NCBI GenBank assembly: GCA_902461995.1 | Contig: CABQAA010000154.1 | Span: forward strand, 1 to 5,658 | Length of the DNA stretch: 5,658 nucleotides | Source: an uncultured Oscillospiraceae bacterium | GTDB lineage: Bacteria; Bacillota; Clostridia; Oscillospirales; Acutalibacteraceae | Reading direction: 5' to 3' | Part shown: positions 1 to 5,658 of the stretch, in pieces | Layout: each line of letters opens with the position of its first letter | How positions within the stretch are numbered: position 1 is the first letter of the stretch | Made by a program: the position numbers and the translations under genes | The notes under the pieces: generated by a model | What the model saw: the letters and a program-made list of their open reading frames with translations, nothing else | Databases searched by the model: none | What the model was told of the DNA's origin: nothing

Positions 1-1782
1 CTTATCCCCCACCCGCAGGATGCCGCCCTCGATGTTCAGTTCCTTTTTCTTTGCGTCCTCCGGGTTGAGAAGCGCCTGCAGGCGGACATTCAGCTCCCGC
101 GTACCCAACTCCCCTTTCCGGCCAGGGCAGAGCACCTGGATGCCGGAAAACGCCGTAAATCCATACCGGTTGGGAAGCCGCCTCGCGCACAGATCGAGCA
201 GGGTGTCGGTCACGTCCTGAGCGCTCGGCTGAGGCAGGAAGAAGAAATCCCCCTCCCCTTTATCGAACACCGGCATCTCCCCCGCCACGATCCGGTGGGC
301 GTTCGCGACGATCGCGCTTTCCATCGCCTGCCGGAACACCTCGGTCAGCTGCACGACGGGGAGCACGCCGCTGTCGATGATGTCGTGGAGCACGCTCCCG
401 GGTCCGACGGCGGGAAGCTGATCGGTATCCCCGACCAGAATCAGACGGGCGCCGGTTTTCATCGCCCGCAGCAAACTCTCAAACAGCAGCACATCCACCA
501 TCGACACCTCGTCCACCACCAGGGCGTCGGCGTCGAGGGGGTTCTTTTCATTGCGCGCGAAGGCGGGGGTGTCGGCGTCGTCCCACTGGACCTCGAGCAG
601 GCGGTGGATGGTTTTGGCCTCGCATCCGGTCAGCTCCGCGATCCGTTTGGCCGCACGGCCGGTCGGCGCCGCAATGGCGACCGTTTCCCCCATGCTTTCG
701 AGCAGGGTGATGATGGCGCGCAGGGTGGTGGTTTTACCGGTGCCGGGCCCGCCCGTGAGCACCAGCATCCCCTTTTCCACCGCTTCGACGATGGCCTGGC
801 GCTGCCGGGATTCATAGGTGATATGGTTGTTTTTTTCCACCGCCTCGATGCTTTCCCGAATGCGGTGGGACGGCACGGGTGCAAAGCTTGTGAGCAGCTT
901 CAGCCTGGCCGCCGCGTATTTTTCCGCCTGATAGAGATGAGGCAGAAAGACAAACAGCCGCCCATCCATCTCCTCGGTCCGGACCGAGAAGGTCAGCGCC
1001 ATGTCCGACAGCTTGTCCCGCACCTTTTCCGCCTCCACGCCGAGCAGCTCGGCCGCCGTGGGGAGGAGCCGGTCGGCAGGCAGGCAGGTATGTCCGTTGT
1101 TTAGATTGTGGCGCAGAACGTACAGCAGGCCCGCTTCGATGCGGGCCGGATCGTCAGCAGGCCTGTCCATTCCCATACAGATCCGGTCCGCCCGCTCAAA
1201 GCTGATATACATCCCGCTCGAACAGAGCAGATAGGGATTGCGGCGGATTTTTTCCACCGTGGCGGAGCCCCAACGTTTATAGCAGCGAAGGGCCTCCGAC
1301 GGCGTGAGGCCGTAATCCGCAAAAGACAGCATCACTTCCCGCAGGCCGAACTGGCCGGCGAAGGCTTCCCCGATCGCCTTGGCCTTGGCTGTCGTGATCC
1401 CCTTGATTTCTGCCAGGCGCCCGGGTTCCTCTTCCATGATCCGCAGGGCGTCGTCCCCGAACTTTTCGACAATCCGGGCGGCGGTCGCGACGCCGATCCC
1501 CTTGACCGCGCCGGAGGATAAATAGCGCAGAATCGCGTCGGCCCCCGCGGGCAGATGCTGCTCGGCGTGCTCGGCACGGAACTGCCGGCCGAAATTCGGA
1601 TGCTCCACCCAGTTCCCCATCAGGCGGAGCTGCTCCCCCACCCCGATGGCGGGCAGCAGGCCGACCACCTTATGCAGTTCCTCTCCCGCTTCGAGCTCCA
1701 GGACGGTCCAGCCGTTGTCCTCATTGCGGAAAACCACCCGTTCCACGCTGCCGCAGAGCTCTTCGAGCTGCTTTTCCTCCAT
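1..1782 (-). CDS. recD2: RecD2-type ATP-dependent DNA helicase (SF1B), C-terminus cut by window edge
   Basis: RecD2 is a 5'-3' superfamily 1B DNA helicase of Gram-positive bacteria that works in DNA repair and replication-fork maintenance without RecBC. The 594 residues read here show the family layout: an N-terminal OB-like part (about 8-80, with the NEDNGWTVLELE signature), helix-hairpin-helix repeats (about 85-140), then the motor. Motif I is GGPGTGKTTT (344-353), motif Ia AAPTGRAAKRI (371-381), a TIHRLL segment (391-396), motif II VVDEVSMVD (422-430, D424/E425), motif III LVGDTDQLPAVGPGS (449-463) and motif IV around LTEVFRQA (479-486). Motifs V and VI and the UvrD-like C-terminal part, roughly 150 residues judging from family length, lie beyond base 1. 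The ATG at 1782 is chosen because AAGGA (1790-1794) sits seven bases upstream and the reading begins as the family does. It has its own promoter and a hairpin leader. No frameshift or missing motif is seen in the part present. Confidence 0.96.
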   Translation of the reverse strand, partial: MEEKQLEELCGSVERVVFRNEDNGWTVLELEAGEELHKVVGLLPAIGVGEQLRLMGNWVEHPNFGRQFRAEHAEQHLPAGADAILRYLSSGAVKGIGVATAARIVEKFGDDALRIMEEEPGRLAEIKGITTAKAKAIGEAFAGQFGLREVMLSFADYGLTPSEALRCYKRWGSATVEKIRRNPYLLCSSGMYISFERADRICMGMDRPADDPARIEAGLLYVLRHNLNNGHTCLPADRLLPTAAELLGVEAEKVRDKLSDMALTFSVRTEEMDGRLFVFLPHLYQAEKYAAARLKLLTSFAPVPSHRIRESIEAVEKNNHITYESRQRQAIVEAVEKGMLVLTGGPGTGKTTTLRAIITLLESMGETVAIAAPTGRAAKRIAELTGCEAKTIHRLLEVQWDDADTPAFARNEKNPLDADALVVDEVSMVDVLLFESLLRAMKTGARLILVGDTDQLPAVGPGSVLHDIIDSGVLPVVQLTEVFRQAMESAIVANAHRIVAGEMPVFDKGEGDFFFLPQPSAQDVTDTLLDLCARRLPNRYGFTAFSGIQVLCPGRKGELGTRELNVRLQALLNPEDAKKKELNIEGGILRVGDK

Positions 1783-1799
1783 GGTGCGTTCCTTCCCCG

Positions 1800-1830
1800 G
1801 CCCGGCCGGCTGATTGACAGCCGGCCGGGC
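1800..1830 (-). promoter_or_regulatory. GC-rich hairpin in the recD2 5' leader
   Basis: A perfect inverted repeat with 13-bp arms (1800-1812 and 1818-1830, almost all G and C) encloses a five-base loop (1813-1817). It lies downstream of the recD2 promoter and ends only five bases before the AAGGA ribosome binding site, so it would form at the 5' end of the recD2 mRNA. No U-tract follows it on either strand, which argues against an intrinsic terminator. It may stabilise the mRNA, affect ribosome access, or be a protein-binding palindrome. The structure is certain; the role is not known. Confidence 0.6.
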
Positions 1831-1847
1831 TCGAACATATATTCCTG

Positions 1848-1876
1848 ATTATAGCAAATTTCCCGGCTATTGTAAA
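1848..1876 (-). promoter_or_regulatory. Sigma-A-type promoter of recD2
   Basis: Read on the minus strand, a -35 TTTACA (1871-1876, one mismatch to TTGACA) is followed by a 17-base spacer and a perfect -10 TATAAT (1848-1853) preceded by TGC, an extended -10. Transcription would start near 1840-1842, giving a leader of about 60 bases before the recD2 ATG. The -35 overlaps the last codons of the small membrane protein gene and the -10 lies just past its stop, so recD2 can be transcribed independently of that gene. The match is seen directly; activity is inferred. Confidence 0.8.
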
Positions 1877-2205
1877 CCCGACGAGAGGACTTTTTCAAAT
1901 TCCTCATATGTATACAGCCCCTGCCCCAGCCGGCCGCAGACTTCCTCTGCGAGCCTTCGGGTTTCCTCGTCCATGCCGGTATCCACCAGCATCACCCGGG
2001 GAGAACCAGCACTCCAGCGTTCCCGGGCCGCGGCGCAGCGCGCCACATACTCGATGTCGGTCCGATGACCGCACAGCGGGATCATCAGCACTCCCCTGTC
2101 CCCCTTGGCCGGCGACAGCACACGTCTGGAGACGGCCAGCAAAAGCTCGGCGCAGCCGTACAGCGACAGCAGCAGGATGAGGACCAGCCCTATGTTCTCT
2201 CCCAT
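1867..2205 (-). CDS. Small single-pass membrane protein of unknown function
   Basis: This 112-residue protein is not recognised as a named family. Residues 4-26 form a hydrophobic segment (LVLILLLSLYGCAELLL), probably one transmembrane helix or uncleaved anchor; it is followed by arginines and a lysine (27-34), which suggests that the rest is cytoplasmic. Residues 38-90 look like a small alpha/beta unit: strand VLMIPLCGH, helix DIEYVARCAAARERW, strand RVMLVDTGMD, helix EETRRLAEEVC. The pattern resembles the start of GT-A (family 2) glycosyltransferases, where a strand ending in VDDGSxDET is typical, but the protein stops before any catalytic region. The ATG at 2205 is preferred because AAGGGG lies about eight bases upstream; in-frame ATGs at 2280 and 2271 lack a properly spaced site. 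The stop is TAG at 1867-1869. It lies 84 bases upstream of recD2, in the same direction. Coding is supported by composition and membrane topology rather than by homology. Confidence 0.72.
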   Translation of the reverse strand: MGENIGLVLILLLSLYGCAELLLAVSRRVLSPAKGDRGVLMIPLCGHRTDIEYVARCAAARERWSAGSPRVMLVDTGMDEETRRLAEEVCGRLGQGLYTYEEFEKVLSSGLQ

Positions 2206-2330
2206 TTCTTCAGCCCCTTCCGTTATGGAGGAAAGGCCTATCCCACCACACCCCACCCGCGGCCTTTCCATTCCTTCCATCCTATGCGGCAGGGATCAAA
2301 AAGGTACGGGACCAAAACGCGGCGGCTCCC
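2206..2330. other. Intergenic stretch without recognised gene
   Basis: About 125 bases lie between the terminator of the lipoprotein operon and the start of the small membrane protein gene. The ribosome binding site of that gene is at its left end (AAGGGG on the minus strand). No convincing -35/-10 pair with 16-18 base spacing was found, so the promoter of the small gene is not identified. The open frame running up to 2280 is considered an upstream extension, not part of the protein. Confidence 0.4.
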
Positions 2331-2371
2331 ATAAGAAAACGGCCGCCTCCGCATCTCCGGAAACGACCGTT
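2331..2371 (-). terminator. Rho-independent terminator of the two-gene operon
   Basis: On the minus strand, 2371-2358 and 2351-2338 pair over 14 base pairs without interruption if three G-U wobbles are allowed, with a six-base loop (GAGATG in the transcript). The 3' arm ends in two U residues and continues into UUCUUAU (2337-2331), so the U-rich tract reads UUUUCUUAU. The hairpin begins 14 bases after the stop codon of the lipoprotein gene. The plus strand has no T-tract after the stem, so it acts in one direction only. Confidence 0.82.
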
Positions 2372-2385
2372 CAACCGGCACCTGT

Positions 2386-3120
2386 TTATCCGTCAAACGC
2401 AAAAACGAACTCGCTGCCCATCGCCCGCACCCGGTTGTCCTTCACCTTGGAGACAGCTTTGACGATCATGTCCTCCAGGGCCTCATACTCAATTTCGGGC
2501 TCGATCTCATACTCGATTTGATATAAACCGTCATCCGTCCAGTGCACCGTATATGGCAAAAGCAGGTTACACAATATATGCCTATCAACGGAGAGGTAAA
2601 GATTGGGATCCACCGCCATCACGTCCGCCAGGGTATCCCCCTTTTTGATTTTGAGCAGCTTGCTCTTTTTGACGATATCCCGCTTATAAAAGCCGTGAGT
2701 GAAATAGAGGGTGTCGCTTTCATCACTCGTCTTGAAGTGGAAATAATACGTTCCTCCCTCCTTCGGCTGGATTGTCGCGTAGCTGTGGGTATCGTCGATC
2801 TTTTTCAGGGGAGACGGCTCAACGTACTCGAGAACCGTTTTGTAGTAAACAACATAGCCGTTCATACGGATCGACTCATCGCTTTGCGGCAATCCAAAGC
2901 GGCCGACGATCTCCTCGATCGACGGATTTTTCTCCGGCTCCGGCCGCGTCCCGGACATCGACATGTCACTGTCATCCTCCAATCGGCTGTCAGACCCGGC
3001 CGATGACCGGGACGACTCGGCGCCGTTCTCCTCCCGAGACGTGGCCGCGGGATTCCGGCAGCCCGCCGCCGCCAAAACCAACGCCAGGCAAAGACCGCAT
3101 ATCCACAAACACTTGACCAT
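2386..3120 (-). CDS. Secreted lipoprotein of unknown function
   Basis: A 244-residue protein with a lipoprotein signal peptide: short basic start (MVK), hydrophobic core (5-18) and lipobox AAGC with Cys21 as the lipidated residue, so it should sit on the outer face of the membrane. Residues 22-65 are a Ser/Glu/Asp-rich flexible linker. The folded part (about 66-244) begins with a helix-like IEEIVGRFG, followed by alternating aromatic/hydrophobic residues that suggest beta strands (NGYVVYYKT, GGTYYFHFKT, DTLYFTHGFY). A segment IKKGDTLADVMAVDPN (158-173) resembles the turn-helix of SmpA/BamE-like lipoprotein folds, which is only a guess. The C-terminal part has a repeated IEYE pattern (202-213). 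Cys184 is the only cysteine in the mature protein beyond Cys21. The ATG at 3120 is chosen over the GTG at 3123 because AGGAGG ends seven bases before it. It is the second gene of an operon, 14 bases after the large secreted protein, and is followed by a terminator. Function not recognised. Confidence 0.9.
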   Translation of the reverse strand: MVKCLWICGLCLALVLAAAGCRNPAATSREENGAESSRSSAGSDSRLEDDSDMSMSGTRPEPEKNPSIEEIVGRFGLPQSDESIRMNGYVVYYKTVLEYVEPSPLKKIDDTHSYATIQPKEGGTYYFHFKTSDESDTLYFTHGFYKRDIVKKSKLLKIKKGDTLADVMAVDPNLYLSVDRHILCNLLLPYTVHWTDDGLYQIEYEIEPEIEYEALEDMIVKAVSKVKDNRVRAMGSEFVFAFDG

Positions 3121-3127
3121 CACAACC

Positions 3128-3133
3128 CCTCCT
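3128..3133 (-). promoter_or_regulatory. Ribosome binding site of the lipoprotein gene
   Basis: AGGAGG on the minus strand lies in the 14 bases between the stop of the upstream gene (3135-3137) and the ATG at 3120. The seven-base spacing favours this ATG over the adjacent GTG at 3123, which would leave only four bases. The tight arrangement supports co-transcription and possibly translational coupling. Confidence 0.85.
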
Positions 3134-3134
3134 T

Positions 3135-5531
3135 TTATGGCACTGAAACGGCGAAATAGATGGTGGCGGAATTGTAGTCCCCCCAGTCATAGGTGGTGGG
3201 GTTGATGGCCCCAAGATTGGCGGACGGCCATCCACCCTGTTTATGAGCCCAGGTTCCATCGGACAATTGATACATAAAATGGTAATCTGCCCAAGTCAGC
3301 ACTCCCAAAAAGTATTGACTTCCTGTTCGCATGGCTACCTTATACTCCCGGGTAGAATGTACAAAATCGTCCACACCGTCCAAAACACGAATATGTCTTC
3401 CCATATTTCGCACTTGGGTAAGAACTTTGTCCCTAGTAGTATCAACACTGTCACCCAAGTGATATCCATCCACGTATAAGCCTTCCGTGTCAATCCGCAA
3501 TGCGTATGCATAGCAGTGGATGGCTGAGGTGGTCACATTTTGGTAACTCCCTCCGTTCCCAACGGTAGCAGCCCTCTCGAGATACCACCTTTGCTGTGTA
3601 AACGTCGACCCATAGGTCCACATATGCACGTTCTGATTACTTCCCAGACCGTCGACCACCCGCGTCCGCGTATTGGCCGGCACGAGGTAAACACGCCCCG
3701 CATAGGGAACAAACATAAACCTCTGAGCATAGCTGTTGTCGGCATAATTGCTGACAAACACATCGGCCGAATCGTAGTCACCCGCGGAGGTCAGACGGAG
3801 GTCGGAATTGTAGCGGGGCGCGATCTGGTAGTAACCGACAGCAGAGGAACGGGCAAGGATCCATTGCTGATTCTTGGCCCCGCCATAAGACCACCTCAGG
3901 GTGCTGGTTCCGCTTCCCCCGCTGTTCGCCGAGTCCATGTACCGGCCGTCGTACTCAATGCGCAGATAATAAACCCCATCGGTGAGATTAAAATCCGCTT
4001 TCCAATAGGTAATGGTGATTTTGGGCCGCACGGCCGCCGTCTGATAATCGCCGGTATAGAGCACATTGAAGTCGTTGGGATCGCCCGCGTTCTGTACGCC
4101 GTCATCATGGGAGGTATACCGCAGCATAATGCCGTAATTGTTGACCGTTCCGGAAACACCAATATACCAACTCTGGACGGCGGACAGGATATTGACGGAA
4201 TAATAGCTGGTACCCGTCGGACTGATATTGCTCTCCAGCAAGGTCAGTCCAGTCGGCTGATTGGACCAGGTGATGGAATCGCTTTCCCAGGTACTGTTGA
4301 CTTTCCAGGCGCTGATCTTCTGCGCCGTACTGGTCCCGGAAGCGAGATAAAATTTTTCTGTGGCGCCGATGATGAGGCCGGTAATGGCCGGCATGTTGGT
4401 ATGACGGACAAAGGCGTGGTTGATTCCATTCCGATATCCAATGGTCATTTTATAGAGATTATGAACATTGGTATACCCTTCATAGTTATTGTTCTGATTG
4501 ACATAGGTATCGATGATCTGCTGCTGCACATCGGTGGTGTAGGCAAACATAATCGTCGGGTCGATCGTCACCGGATACACCCGGTCCTCTGACGACAACC
4601 ATACCGGGTCGGGTGTCAGGGTATAACGGTAAGTTCCGTCACCAGCTTCCGACAGGGTCACGTCCACTTGGCCGGACAGCTCGTCCGCCGCGTCATACAT
4701 GTAGGGGGCGGGAATAAAAAACACCGGGTCTCCCGCGCTGTTTTGGAACAGAACGCTGTCGTCCTCCTGCAGCTGCGCCGTCAAACCCGTTACGGTCAGG
4801 ACCATCGTATAGGAGGCTATCCCGCCGAATTCCTCCAGCACGATATCTTCCTTGACAGATGTGGGCGTGACGGAATAGCGCAGATTGACATCGGCTGCCT
4901 CACCGAAAGCGTTGGGGTATTCGAGCTGGGAAACGGCTTTTTGGGCGGTCATCTGGATCTCGTCCGCGGTAAGCTCTTGGATGACCGCCGCCAGGCATTC
5001 CGCCCGGGCGTTTCGGGTATCCAAGATTACCATTTCTGGCTGAGGCGCCGCATTCGAGCGACGCGACGCCGGGGACGCCGCGTCCACCAAGCCTTCCGTT
5101 GCCGGTGCAGCGGCCTCTACTGACCAGGAAACGGCGTATCCATCCTTTTCAACTGAAACGAGAGCGTCGCTCGTCCCGTCCGAGAACCGGACATCCATCA
5201 AGCCGTCCCGCGTTTCGAATCGGCGCACACCATCGGAGGTCATGGTCTGCGTTAGGGTGTTGTCGATCTCAACCCAGTCTTCATTTCTTCGCATATGCAC
5301 CGGCTCGGTATAAGACACGGCCGTGTAGCTTCCGTCCGTATTTTGAAAATGCTTCTCGTATTCCCCACGCAGACTGGCGTCTTCTTGCAGGATATAGACG
5401 CTTTGTTCATTTGAACTCGGATGATCCGCTTGTTCCTCTGGCGGCAAGGCGGCCGTCGAAAAGCTCCAGGATAGAAACAACGCTATAACCGCCGAAAAAC
5501 TATACAACGATTTACAGGTTTTCCGTCGCAT
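3135..5531 (-). CDS. Secreted multidomain protein: DNRLRE-like module, ricin-type lectin, and C-terminal Cys/His domain
   Basis: A 798-residue exported protein. Residues 1-27 are a signal peptide (MRRKTCK basic start, hydrophobic 12-24, likely cut after STA or STAA). Residues 40-325 form the N-terminal region common in clostridial DNRLRE proteins, ending in the RVYPVTIDPTI strand (317-327). Residues 330-510 look like a DNRLRE/CBM96-type module (DTYVNQNNNYEG; TWESDSITWSNQP at 414-426; RPKITITYW at 502-510). Residues 515-653 are a ricin-type beta-trefoil with three QxW-like sites: QQW (555-557), QRF (603-605, degenerate) and QRW (647-649). The C-terminal 655-798 has HCYAYAL (Cys673) and WADYHFMYQLSDGTWAHK (His751, His763), which could be a papain-like Cys/His pair; this is inference. 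No sortase, LysM, SLH or other anchor is seen, so it is probably released or bound through glycans. The start at 5531 is set by AGGAGG nine bases upstream; the in-frame ATG at 5603 would put 24 charged residues before the signal peptide. It is co-transcribed with the lipoprotein. Confidence 0.93.
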   Translation of the reverse strand: MRRKTCKSLYSFSAVIALFLSWSFSTAALPPEEQADHPSSNEQSVYILQEDASLRGEYEKHFQNTDGSYTAVSYTEPVHMRRNEDWVEIDNTLTQTMTSDGVRRFETRDGLMDVRFSDGTSDALVSVEKDGYAVSWSVEAAAPATEGLVDAASPASRRSNAAPQPEMVILDTRNARAECLAAVIQELTADEIQMTAQKAVSQLEYPNAFGEAADVNLRYSVTPTSVKEDIVLEEFGGIASYTMVLTVTGLTAQLQEDDSVLFQNSAGDPVFFIPAPYMYDAADELSGQVDVTLSEAGDGTYRYTLTPDPVWLSSEDRVYPVTIDPTIMFAYTTDVQQQIIDTYVNQNNNYEGYTNVHNLYKMTIGYRNGINHAFVRHTNMPAITGLIIGATEKFYLASGTSTAQKISAWKVNSTWESDSITWSNQPTGLTLLESNISPTGTSYYSVNILSAVQSWYIGVSGTVNNYGIMLRYTSHDDGVQNAGDPNDFNVLYTGDYQTAAVRPKITITYWKADFNLTDGVYYLRIEYDGRYMDSANSGGSGTSTLRWSYGGAKNQQWILARSSAVGYYQIAPRYNSDLRLTSAGDYDSADVFVSNYADNSYAQRFMFVPYAGRVYLVPANTRTRVVDGLGSNQNVHMWTYGSTFTQQRWYLERAATVGNGGSYQNVTTSAIHCYAYALRIDTEGLYVDGYHLGDSVDTTRDKVLTQVRNMGRHIRVLDGVDDFVHSTREYKVAMRTGSQYFLGVLTWADYHFMYQLSDGTWAHKQGGWPSANLGAINPTTYDWGDYNSATIYFAVSVP

Positions 5532-5540
5532 TTTTCGTTT

Positions 5541-5546
5541 CCTCCT
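5541..5546 (-). promoter_or_regulatory. Ribosome binding site of the large secreted protein gene
   Basis: AGGAGG (within AGAAGGAGG on the minus strand) lies nine bases before the ATG at 5531. It decides the start: no comparable site precedes the in-frame ATG at 5603, and starting at 5531 places the signal peptide at the very N-terminus. Confidence 0.85.
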
Positions 5547-5567
5547 TCTATATTTCCGAGTTTTTTC

Positions 5568-5577
5568 AACGATCGTT
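5568..5577. repeat. 10-bp palindrome AACGATCGTT upstream of the secreted protein gene
   Basis: AACGATCGTT is its own reverse complement and overlaps the candidate -10 of the operon promoter, 37 bases upstream of the ATG. A dyad at this place could be an operator, but a 10-bp palindrome may also occur by chance. Only the symmetry is seen. Confidence 0.4.
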
Positions 5578-5597
5578 TGGATATGGGTGATTGTCAA
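5569..5597 (-). promoter_or_regulatory. Candidate promoter of the secreted protein/lipoprotein operon
   Basis: A perfect -35 TTGACA (5592-5597, minus strand) is followed after exactly 17 bases by GATCGT (5569-5574). This matches TATAAT at only three of six positions, but keeps the important second A and last T. Transcription would start near 5562, giving a leader of about 30 bases with the ribosome binding site inside it. The weak -10 lies within a 10-bp palindrome, so a regulated promoter is possible. This is a tentative call. Confidence 0.35.
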
Positions 5598-5646
5598 AAT
5601 CAATTAATCCATCGGATTCACCTTTTTTCAAAATATTTTCATATTT

Positions 5647-5652
5647 ATTATA
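5647..5652 (-). promoter_or_regulatory. Candidate -10 box at the window edge
   Basis: A perfect TATAAT on the minus strand lies in very AT-rich DNA at the right edge. Its -35 would fall outside the window, so the promoter cannot be confirmed. If real it would give the operon a second, more distal start with a leader of about 110 bases. The rest of 5604-5658 holds no gene; a short inverted repeat AATCC-ATC-GGATT is at 5606-5618. Confidence 0.3.
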
Positions 5653-5658
5653 ACTATA

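Noticed and set aside
295..1104. Plus-strand open frame of 269 codons opposite recD2
   Set aside because: It is antisense to the helicase motifs, and its His/Gln/Gly/Arg-rich composition is that of a reverse-frame shadow in GC-rich DNA.
1800..1830. The GC-rich hairpin as an intrinsic terminator of the small membrane protein gene
   Set aside because: No T-tract follows on either strand, and the structure lies downstream of the recD2 promoter, so termination there would block recD2 itself.
1620..1837. Leader peptide or small gene beginning at an ATG in the recD2 leader
   Set aside because: The frame runs far into recD2 out of phase, and its translation is Arg/Ser/Pro/Trp-rich shadow sequence; only a weak AGGA precedes it.
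2206..2280. Start of the small membrane protein at 2280 or 2271
   Set aside because: Neither ATG has a properly spaced ribosome binding site; the added residues are not hydrophobic and the ATG at 2205 places the membrane helix at the N-terminus.
3540..4592. Long plus-strand open frame of 350 codons opposite the secreted protein gene
   Set aside because: It is fully antisense to a gene with clear domains and signal peptide, has no ribosome binding site of note, and its translation shows low-complexity Gly/Ile/Arg/His-rich sequence typical of a shadow frame.
5532..5603. Start of the secreted protein at the upstream in-frame ATG (5603)
   Set aside because: It would add 24 mostly polar and basic residues before the signal peptide and lacks a ribosome binding site, while the ATG at 5531 has AGGAGG at nine bases.
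5603..5631. A second promoter pair TTGAAA with a 17-base spacer and ATTAAT
   Set aside because: The -10 lacks the key A at position two and the region is AT-rich enough for chance matches; TTGACA downstream is the better -35.

Overview
The window looks like chromosomal DNA of a fairly GC-rich Gram-positive anaerobe, most likely a clostridial gut bacterium of the Oscillospiraceae/Ruminococcaceae type. The signs are a RecD2-type helicase, strong AGGAGG ribosome binding sites, a sigma-A-like promoter, a lipoprotein with a lipobox, and a secreted protein with DNRLRE and ricin-type lectin modules. This placement is inferred from gene content; no search was run. All four genes lie on the minus strand and read from right to left. 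No RNA gene, insertion sequence or CRISPR array was seen.

Right part (5658 to 2331): a two-gene unit. An AT-rich leader (5532-5658) with candidate promoters and a 10-bp palindrome precedes a 798-residue secreted protein (5531-3135). This protein has a signal peptide, a long N-terminal region, a DNRLRE-like module, a ricin-type beta-trefoil and a C-terminal domain with a Cys/His pattern that may be papain-like. Only 14 bases separate its stop from the ATG of a 244-residue lipoprotein (3120-2386). A 14-bp hairpin followed by a U-rich tract (2371-2331) ends the unit. The two products would both act outside the membrane, one released and one lipid-anchored, so they may work as a pair.

Left part (2330 to 1): about 125 bases without a recognisable gene, then a 112-residue single-pass membrane protein of unknown function (2205-1867). 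Its last codons overlap a strong promoter (-35 TTTACA, 17-base spacer, extended -10 TGCTATAAT) that serves recD2 (1782 to beyond the left edge). The leader of recD2 carries a 13-bp GC-rich hairpin just before the ribosome binding site. The recD2 gene is cut by the window edge after 594 codons. The recD2 part is plainly housekeeping; the right-hand operon has lower GC and looks like accessory surface or secretion functions.
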